Positions 13,623 through 21,156 of a DNA stretch of 21,156 nt are shown here, piece by piece. This stretch comes from Pelargonium cotyledonis (lineage: Eukaryota; Streptophyta; Magnoliopsida; Geraniales; Geraniaceae). Within the stretch, counting starts at the first letter, position 1; each line of letters begins with the position of its first letter. A program made the translations under genes and the position numbers. Location: the NCBI GenBank assembly GCA_036897625.1, contig JAYMTA010001214.1, positions 1 through 21,156 of the forward strand, given 5' to 3'. Under the pieces are notes generated by a model, which saw nothing but the letters and a program-made list of their open reading frames with translations, was not told where the DNA came from and made no database searches.

Positions 13623-16037
13623 ATGGAGTTCTCTCAGGATGATTTCGACAGACTCTTGCTCTTCGAGCACACTCGCAAGGCTGCTGAGATTAATTACGCT
13701 CAGAACCCTCTCGACGCCGATGTTCGTCTCTCTCTCTCTCTCTCTTTCCTCTCAACGCACCTTTAATGGTTTTTTTTTTTCTAATACTTTGTTTCTTGTG
13801 ATGTTTGGTTTCTACAGAACCTGACCAAATGGGGATCGGCTTTGGTTGAGCTGTCTCAATTTCAGAGTGTAGCGGAGTCCAAAGAAATGATAAAAGGTAC
13901 ATATGCTTTCCATTTCTCTTGGTTCTCTTGTTCAGTACAGTTTTCAATTACTTCATGATTCTGTCAGTTCTGTAGTAATGTTATTTTCTTGTACCCTGTA
14001 GATGCTATTTCAAAGCTGGAGGAGGCATTGGCCATTAATCCAGGTAAGGAAGATGCTCTGTGGGCTCTTGGCAATGCTCTCACTTCACAAGCATTTTTGG
14101 TCCCTGACTCCGACGAGGCTAAACCTGATTTTGATCGGGCGGCTGAGTGTTTCCAGCAGGCAGCAGACAAGGTAATTTCTTGGAGATTTTAGAAGTATAT
14201 ATTGCACTATGTTGTGATCATAATTTTCTCTTCATATGTGACATTTTGTTATAGGATCCTGCTAATGAGTTCTACAAGAAGTCCTTGGAAGTCTCAGTCA
14301 AGGTATTTTCTATATCTGTTTTGCTCAAATTAAATATATTCTCAGAGTTTTGCTGTTTTTTTTCTTTCCTGCAAGGATATTATATTTTGTTTCTGTGGCT
14401 GCTAGTATAAAATGGCTGAAAATAATGAGTGACTGATGATATAGATAGGAATGTGAGATTGGAATACTCTTCTGCAATTAGGTTGCTGGAAAAAATCATT
14501 GTGTCTCTCAGTACTCTGAACTTCAAGTGGCTGTAGCATGCTTTAATTGAATTAATAGAGTTGCCTAGTGACTCTTAGTGCCTAATTACGACATTATTAC
14601 TGGGATTGGAATGCTGGGGAGTGTGTAGTTTGGTAAGGGCCTGAGCTTGTGGTATAGTCAATTTCTGGAGTCAAAGGTTTGAGCCTCCTTTTCAAGTTCT
14701 GTCATTGCGTGCTATTTGCCTATTTACTTATTTTAATTAATGTAAAAATTTCTACATTTTATATTTCGCAGTAAGTATTGTAAGAGCTGGGTTAAAGAGG
14801 CATTTACTGTGTTTGTGTTAGCTTGGACGCTCTTTTCTTTCTCTAACTTAATTAGATCGATTATTTTGGTTGGTAGGTAGGTAGGTTATTGTCAATGCCT
14901 GGCTCAACTTTAACATCAGGGTTGGCAAGCCTCATCTAGGTGCATGTTAGAGTATGAGCAAAAGTATTTTGAGTGAAATACTGAAAATGTTGTTTGCTTA
15001 TTAAGATAACTAACAGTCTTAAGTTTTTCATGTACAACTGATTGGTTTTTTACTTTGTTTATCCTGTCATATCTTATTCAGTTACATTATCAGTTTGTAA
15101 TTTGTATCATTGTTAATTTGAGATTTTATGTAATTATGCCATTCATTTTTGCTATACCATCTTAGGCACCAGAGTTACATATGGAGCTTCACAAGCATGG
15201 ACTTGGTCAACAGACTATGACTTTGGGTGGTGGATCTTCGGCATCTTCTAATGCAAAGGTGAGATTTCTTTACTAAATTCCCTGTGCATAGTGAAACACA
15301 TTAATTAATTTAACTAATCCCAAATCAAGAATTAAGCATGGTTTTAATATATTTCTTTTTTCCAGCCAACAAAGAGTAAACTACCACCAGTCACTGCTTT
15401 GTGCAATAACAGTTTTGTTTTTTCTTTACATTTTCTTTAAAAAGAACAATTTATTTGTAAACCACAATATATTTTTCCATGATCTATGGTTACAACTCGG
15501 TGTCATACATTTAGGGAATATGGCATTGTAGGCTTGTTACAGTAACTTTCCTAATATGGAGATAAATACACACACACATGGCTACTAATATAATGGATTC
15601 AAGCAAATAAATAATTTTTTTGGGTTCAATTGTGTGGGTATTGGAAGGGATGAAAGTAAAGCTGTGAGTGTGGTGGTTTACATTTACAATAATATGCTCA
15701 GTGTAATTTAAGTACTACATTGTTCGCTTGTGTAAATTTCCAAATTTGTATACAAGCAGAAGCATGCATTGCAAGACCCAGTGTTCAACATTCTAATCAT
15801 TTTGGAGTTTTCTGCATGACTGTGTATACTGTCTTGTTGGTTTACAGCTCAATTGTACTTTATTTTTCAGTTGTAGACTGTTTGTTTAAAGTTTTGTTTT
15901 TATGTCAGAGTTCCAAGAAGAATAAGAAGAGCAGTGATCTCAAGTATGATGTATGCGGATGGATTATTCTTGCCGTTGGACTTATTGCTTGGGTAGGGAT
16001 GGCAAAGTCTAATAGTCCACCTCCATCCCTTAGATAA
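13623..16037 (+). CDS. TOM20: Mitochondrial import receptor subunit TOM20 (plant type)
   Basis: Exons 13623-13721, 13818-13896, 14002-14171, 14255-14302, 15166-15258 and 15909-16037 join in phase to give 205 residues, the usual length of plant TOM20. The protein opens with [20 protein letters not shown], then has TPR-like helices: residues 34-59 ([15 protein letters not shown]), 60-115 ([20 protein letters not shown], then [12 protein letters not shown]) and [21 protein letters not shown] Gly/Ser/Lys linker follows, with a C-terminal tail anchor at about 180-196 ([17 protein letters not shown]). Plant TOM20 sits in the outer mitochondrial membrane by this C-terminal anchor and binds presequences of imported precursors, the reverse orientation to fungal and animal TOM20. 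All introns are GT-AG. Intron 4 (14303-15165) and intron 5 (15259-15908) are long. The gene appears intact. Confidence 0.95.
13726..13745 (+). repeat. TC microsatellite at the start of TOM20 intron 1
   Basis: A run of about ten CT/TC dinucleotides begins four bases after the donor GT at 13722-13723. It is a likely length-variable site and does not disturb the splice junction. Confidence 0.8.
14617..14700 (+). repeat. Possible tRNA-derived SINE fragment in TOM20 intron 4
   Basis: GTAGTTTGGTAAGGGCCTGA resembles a tRNA box A. About 50 bases later AAAGGTTTGAGCCTCCTTTT resembles a box B with CCTCC after it. The arrangement is that of plant SINE heads. The 3' body, tail and target duplications were not identified, so this is tentative. 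Confidence 0.35.
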
Positions 16038-17210
16038 GTTGTAATTTTTCAGCATGATGAAGGTATTATTACACTAGCTACTTTATTGGGAGTTTTGTAG
16101 CTAAGGGTAATATGTAATGTGGTTGTAGTACTACATATGTATCCGAATTTGGATTTGGAAACGAGTGCAGATTGCACCCAAGATTTATTATTATTATTAT
16201 TAATTTAATTTTATATAAGAGCTGCTTTATGATTCTCTATTATGTCACATGTGCTGAGGATGTATGAGTTTTATGTTTGTGGGCCAAAGTATTTGATAGT
16301 GCTTAATGGGCTTACAGCTTAATGCAGCCCACAGACCAGCTAAATGGGCTTGCAGCTCTAGCTGTAGATTGTTCAAGGAATGTTCTGTCTGTCAATTAAC
16401 AGGTCTAGCCTATTATTTAAATAATTTATATGTAATAATATACTTGGATAATAGAAACTCTATATTTAGATGTGTCTTGGTTTGTAGAGTCGTGACTTAT
16501 TTAGATCCGACTTTTGAACCCAGTCTTGTCATGTGAGCATGGGTGAGCCATGTTGGTAATGGCATATATTGCGAGCCTTCCAACACGTATTTTATGTAGC
16601 CATTGGTGACAGACAGAACTTGTATACAGGGTAACAGTTTGTACTCCCAAAAGTTAAATTTAGGCAATCATCACGCTTGAAGTTCAGATTCTTGTCACTT
16701 CTCTTTCTTAATTTAGTAATTTGACTTTCCTCTGTAGCTAAGAGATTTTATTGATGGCCCTTGGTATTTTATAGCCTATACACAGGTATAAACAATTAAC
16801 GATTTCCCGTTTGCTAGACTTTCATAGAAGGAATCTAGTTCTAAAGAAGATATGTAGGGAAAGAAGTGGGATTGCATAATTCCTCTGGGAATAAAGTAGC
16901 TGAAACATGCTTTCATTAAGACATGGTGGGTTCCAATGCAGGTAATCTTCTTTCCTCAATTAGCCTAACACGTGTTATCTTCTTTCATTTAATACTCGAT
17001 GGTTGCAATTATTAGTGATCAAAGTTATAATCTTTCTCGATTAATTTAATTCATTATATTCTTTCTTGGCCCAATTATCGTGGGAATACTTTTTTTTTCC
17101 CCTTTTAATGTATTAGTTTCACATTTCTGCTGAGTTCTAATTATGTTGTATCAGTTTAGCTCTACTAGTTATGAATATCTAATACTTGAATTAACTGTTT
17201 ACACTCTCAG

Positions 17211-17271
17211 GCCTGCCACTGGATTTCCTGTATTGGCATGAAGTGGACCAAGTGCTGGACAAGCTGGCAGG
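17211..17271 (+). other. Unassigned exon-like segment
   Basis: An acceptor-like ACACTCTCAG ends at 17210 and a donor-like GGCAG/GTTTGC follows at 17272. Between them one frame reads LPLDFLYWHEVDQVLDKLAG, which has protein-like composition. I do not recognise a family, and no neighbouring exons could be joined with confidence. It may be a gene relic or chance. Confidence 0.2.
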
Positions 17272-18597
17272 TTTGCGCTCCACTCCTTGCCATTAGTGGA
17301 AAGGGTTGTCAAATTAAGAAAGTGACATGTGACTTTTTCAGAATGCATATGGTTGTCTATTTTACATGGATAGTATTAAAAGTAATTCACTTTGGCAATT
17401 ACAAGTATAATATTTCAAAATTGTTTCTAGAAGGATCTGTTTAGCAATATTTTTTGCCTTAGGCACTTTGTATAGTATTCTGTTTGATAATTGGGGCCCT
17501 ATTTCTTTTGCGAGTCGCTATTGAACTGTCTTACATTATGCATTGTGGTACCCAACAGGCCATTGCTCCCTTGTGTGTAATTTAATTTTAGCCAATAGCT
17601 TGTAGGGTGGCATAATGGTAGTGGAGGAGTTTTATATTTTGCTGCTAAAATTCCACAATCCTACGAGAGACAGTAAGGCCACGCCTACGTCTGTTGAAGC
17701 TTTTCTTAGATTAAATACATATTTTTGCAGCAGTAGGTCTTCCTCTATCTAGTATGGTAGCTACGATCAGTTAATTGGCAATAGCTAGCAACATAGTTAC
17801 TACTTATTAGTGGGTAGGTTCTTATATGCTTGATTCAGTTGGTAGGATCTTTTTGTATTGTTGGTTCACCTGTGGACTGTCTCTTGTTTGAGGAACTATA
17901 GCTTATACATTTGTTCCGAAGCTATCTTGTAGTGCGATGGGAAGTATACGAGGAAAAGATACCGAGTTTCATTGCGTCTTTGGTTGAGATACAGAGATAA
18001 TAAGTGTTTTCGGATCATCAGCCTTGTGTTTTGTGCTAATCGAAATTAATTTGCGTCTTTGCTGAAACAAACATATCTATAGGATCCAGAAAAAGAGGAA
18101 ACATTCTATTGGATAGAATAGTGTGCTGCTCCATTAACATCTTCCTGCATTGTTTGTTTTATGCATCGCTTTTTATAATTAAGTGCTGTGGCTGAGTATC
18201 TTTGTGCGCCATTCATTTTCTGTAAGCTTCTTTTCTTTTTTAATCAAACGTTGATGGCGTAGTGGATCTGTGATTGTAGTTGTTTTGTGTGATCGCTGCC
18301 TCCACACAAACACTAATCCACTTGATGGAAGTATATGCATATGGAGAAGAAAATAATATTAGTCGTTTTGTTAATATTAAACTAAATTGTTATTTACTTT
18401 TCCATAAACCGAAAACTCCAACGGCCTTTCTTGATGGCAAACCCGATCTGATCAGTTTTGTTGGTTTCATCGGCGCTTTTGACTTCTACCATTCATACAC
18501 TTGTCGGTTGTGAAAGAATGTTTAGGATGGGTAATTTGAGTCTTTTTATGCTTTTCTGTCTTAAATAATATTTTAATCCATGTTGGAAGTTTTTTAG

Positions 18598-18674
18598 CGG
18601 TGGATTCTGATGCACTTCAAGCTATAGATATCGGGAAGACTGGTGGAGGGAGAATAATATCACCTCCGGTTTGA
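18598..18674 (+). other. Unassigned exon-like segment with stop codon
   Basis: After an acceptor-like TTTTTTAG ending at 18597, the frame gives AVDSDALQAIDIGKTGGG and ends RIISPPV at a TGA at 18672-18674. The open frame reaches back only to about 18540. The family is unknown. It could be the last exon of a decayed gene or chance. Confidence 0.18.
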
Positions 18675-18945
18675 TTTTGCTTGGTATTGTATCTCGCTGG
18701 ACATTTTGTCAGTATATATTTTTGTTTTGTCAGTTTCATAAAAAAGGGTCATATTGAATTAGTCAACTCAAAAATATTCATATAGGTGCAGGTACAATAT
18801 ATCATGCGGGCCTACCCAATTTGATACGGAATGTGATAGCCGTAATATCTATATTACTGAATATATTTATAAACATTTTAAGAAAATGTTCAGTCCAACT
18901 GTTCATAATAGTTTATTAAACCCTGCAAGATCGCTTTCCACGTAC

Positions 18946-18953
18946 TATATAAA
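18946..18953 (+). promoter_or_regulatory. TATA box of the P450 gene
   Basis: TATATAAA lies 73 bases upstream of the ATG at 19019, a typical plant position. Confidence 0.65.
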
Positions 18954-19018
18954 CAACTTCTCCCATATGATATCTTACCAAGCAACACTGTCTTTTCTTT
19001 AATCTCTCACTTAATGCA

Positions 19019-21156
19019 ATGAAACTATCCAAAATGAAGTCTTTGTTCACGCTAATTTCTCTTCCCTTCCTCATCCATTTCTTTGGACACTCAAGCCAAG
19101 CTCTCCTCCTCCTCCTCCTCCTCCCTCTCTTCCTCAAATACTGGCTTGTTCCGGGCGGTTTTGCTTGGAGAAACTATTGTTATTTTCATGAAAACATGCC
19201 CAAGGGTCCACCGGGATGGCCCTTGCTCGGCACTCTGCCCGAAATGGGCTCGTTGGCTCATCGCAAACTTGCCACCCTGGCGGCTTCATTGAGCGCGAAT
19301 CGCCTCATGGCATTTAGTCTCGGTGGGACTAGAGTTGTCATTAGTAGCCATCCGGACACCGCTAGGGAAATCCTCTGCGGGACGGCTTTCTCAGACCGTC
19401 CCGTGAAGGAGTCGGCTCGCTCCCTGATGTTCGAGCGAGCCATTGGGTTCGCTCCCTCCGGGAAGTACTGGCGCCACCTCAGGAGGCTGGCGGCCACCCA
19501 CATGTTCTCTCCCAAGAGAGTCGGGAGCCTCGAGGGGCTCAGGCAACGAACGTTAACCGATATGTTGGAGGGAGTGTTGGTAGAGATGGAGGGAAGTGGG
19601 AGTGTGAGGTTGAGAGGGTTGTTGCAAAAGGGTTCTTTGAGTAACATACTAGAGAGTGTTTTTGGGAGTGGTCTAAGGAGTGTGGACTTTGAGGTTTTGG
19701 GTCATATGGTGGAAGAAGGGTATGATTTGATTACAAAGTTTAATCTAGAGGACTATTTTCCTCTAGGGTTTTTGGATTTTTATGGAGTCAAAAGGAGGTG
19801 TCATAGGTTGGCTGCTAGGGTTAATAGTTTTGTGGGTCAGATTGTGAAAGAAAGAAAAATGATGATATCAAGTGGAGAAGATCATCTTTGTGGAGGTAAG
19901 AATGATTTTCTCAGTGTCTTGCTTGCTTTGCCTGCACAGGATCAGCTCAATGACCATGACTTGGTGGCTGTTTTGTGGGTAAGAATTCTCTTACCTTCTT
20001 TTAAAGAAAATTTGAGTTTATTATAAAAAAAACAAGTTTATATGTGATTCATAGATTATGATATAAATGATTTTGGACCTAGCTAAACTTAGTTTAGATT
20101 TTGACCCATGTAAAAAAATTGTTGTCAAATTAAAGTTTGTTAGTAGAGTATATATGATTTGACTCATAAGTTGACTGCTTCAAGTTCAAATAGAATTGTT
20201 ATTTTCTGTCTTTGTATTAATGTTTGTTCTACACATTTTGTAATTATGTTGTATTTGCATTGGACATTAAAAATATACACGCGTAATATAATAATTTTGT
20301 TGTGACATACACGACTTATCTAACACTCTCACTTAAATACATGGTAGTAAGTTATATCTAATAACATGAATGTCGAATATATTGTGTCGTGTCGTGTCGT
20401 GTCAAATTTGTTGTATATATAAGTCGTGTAAAAAACACATGTTATTTCTATTGCGCATATACATGTTGGCTCGTATCAAGTCATGTCATGTTGAAACTTT
20501 TCATTTGCTACATTAAATATTTCATATTTGTGTTGAATCACATAAACCATGCACAAATTGCCACGTAGATACTAGATGCTTCTTTTGCTTTTCCACTTTT
20601 ACTTACAAGTGGACAATGATCAAATCACAAACCAAATCTATCAAAAACACATTAAATTTTTTTGTGCTTTCCACGTTCCTCAAATGTTCCCTTTTCACGC
20701 GTTTGTTTATACTAGGAAATGATATTCCGAGGAACGGACACAGTTGCTATACTCCTGGAATGGATCATGGCTAGAATGGTTTTGCACCCAGGAATCCAAG
20801 CCAAGGTCCAACAAGAACTCGACACGTGCGCCGGCGGCTCCAGGCACGTGCAAGACTCTGACATGCCAAAGCTCCCATACTTGCAGGCTGTCGTAAAAGA
20901 AGTCCCCAGATTGCATCCTCCAGGGCCGCTACTATCGTGGGCCCGCCTGGCCATCAACGACGTCCACGTAGGCAAGTACTTTGTCCCAGCTGGGACAACA
21001 GCAATGGTCAACATGTGGGCCATAACCCATGACCCGTCCATCTGGAAAGACCCGTTGACCTTCCGGCCCGAGAGGTTCATTGAAGAGGACGTGTACATCA
21101 TGGGCTCGGACTTGAGGCTCGCCCCGGTCGGGGCTGGGCGGGGGGGGGGGCCCGGG
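19019..21156 (+). CDS. CYP78A: Cytochrome P450, CYP78A subfamily (3' end missing)
   Basis: Exon 1 is 19019-19978, the intron 19979-20715, and exon 2 runs from 20716 past the window edge. The join is phase 0 at LVAVLW/EMIFRG, the single-intron position I expect for CYP78A genes. The 467 residues include an N-terminal hydrophobic ER anchor with a poly-Leu run, the hinge [11 protein letters not shown], the CYP78A signature [22 protein letters not shown] (in part), the I-helix FRGTDT, the K-helix ExxR as [34 protein letters not shown] and the PERF motif FRPERF. CYP78A enzymes (KLUH, PLASTOCHRON1 relatives) control organ and seed size through an unidentified mobile signal, acting at the ER. The sequence stops just before the haem-binding cysteine. 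The last bases are a G run where RRxCPG is expected. A second in-frame ATG lies at 19034. Two residues look atypical: Pro in KEVPR and Val in APVGAGR (usually Phe). Confidence 0.92.
20308..20429. repeat. Inverted repeat and GTGTC pentamer run in the P450 intron
   Basis: ACACGACTTAT at 20308-20318 is repeated inverted as ATAAGTCGTGT at 20419-20429. Between them GTGTC occurs four times in tandem at 20384-20403. The pattern resembles fragments of decayed plant transposons, but no element ends could be defined. Confidence 0.5.

Larger units (their letters stand above)
16038..18945. other. TOM20 3' UTR and intergenic DNA before the P450 gene
   Basis: The first 200 bases are a probable 3' UTR, with an ATT repeat near 16186. 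The pair AATGGGCTTACAGCT / AATGGGCTTGCAGCT occurs at 16304-16318 and 16343-16357. No complete gene was recognised. Two short open stretches flanked by splice-like signals, near 17211 and 18598, are listed separately. Confidence 0.5.

Noticed and set aside
14425..14522. Possible C/D box snoRNA in TOM20 intron 4 (TGATGA near 14434, CTGA near 14516)
   Set aside because: The box C purine is missing, the terminal stem is only about four weak pairs, and no clear guide complementarity or internal boxes were found.
17605..17690. Possible microRNA-like hairpin
   Set aside because: The arms pair over only about ten bases with bulges, too short and imperfect for a plant microRNA precursor.
19258..19647. 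129-codon open frame on the minus strand
   Set aside because: It is antisense to a well-conserved P450 exon; GC-rich coding sequence produces such shadows.
20712..21101. 129-codon open frame on the minus strand
   Set aside because: It is antisense to P450 exon 2 with no independent support.

Overview
The window is plant nuclear DNA, most likely from a eudicot and possibly an asterid. It holds intron-rich genes with plant-style splice sites, a plant-type TOM20, a CYP78A cytochrome P450, a caffeoyl-CoA O-methyltransferase-like gene, a plant U2 snRNA-like locus and a Stowaway MITE. All recognisable genes lie on the + strand. The GT47 and P450 genes run off the two ends.

Layout. 1-2378: large intron, then the last three exons of a GT47 (exostosin-domain) glycosyltransferase. 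3949-6292: complete five-exon class I O-methyltransferase, CCoAOMT-like. Its second intron holds a diverged U2 snRNA locus (about 5301-5496) that keeps an snRNA-type upstream element and TATA box. About 6590-7774: partial tandem copy of that locus. It begins inside the 3' end of the U2 sequence and carries only exons 3-5. The copy is a pseudogene: a 262-bp Stowaway MITE sits in exon 4, a 24-bp deletion removes the metal-binding motif, and a 4-bp insertion shifts the frame. 7704-9630: intergenic, with repeat-like sequence. 9631-12408: nine-exon ELMO/CED-12 domain gene with one GC-AG intron. 13623-16037: six-exon TOM20 mitochondrial import receptor gene. 16038-18945: intergenic, with two weak unassigned open stretches. 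19019-21156: two-exon CYP78A P450, cut off just before its haem-binding cysteine by a suspicious run of G at the end of the window.

The genes are separate transcription units and do not form a pathway. An exostosin gene beside an ELMO gene recalls Arabidopsis At1g67410/At1g67400 (from memory, not checked). If so, the methyltransferase/U2 block may be a later insertion between two ancestral neighbours. The most unusual region is 5200-7800, where an snRNA locus nested in a gene, a partial duplication and a MITE insertion are superimposed.

All gene models come from reading splice sites and frames by eye. No database search was possible.
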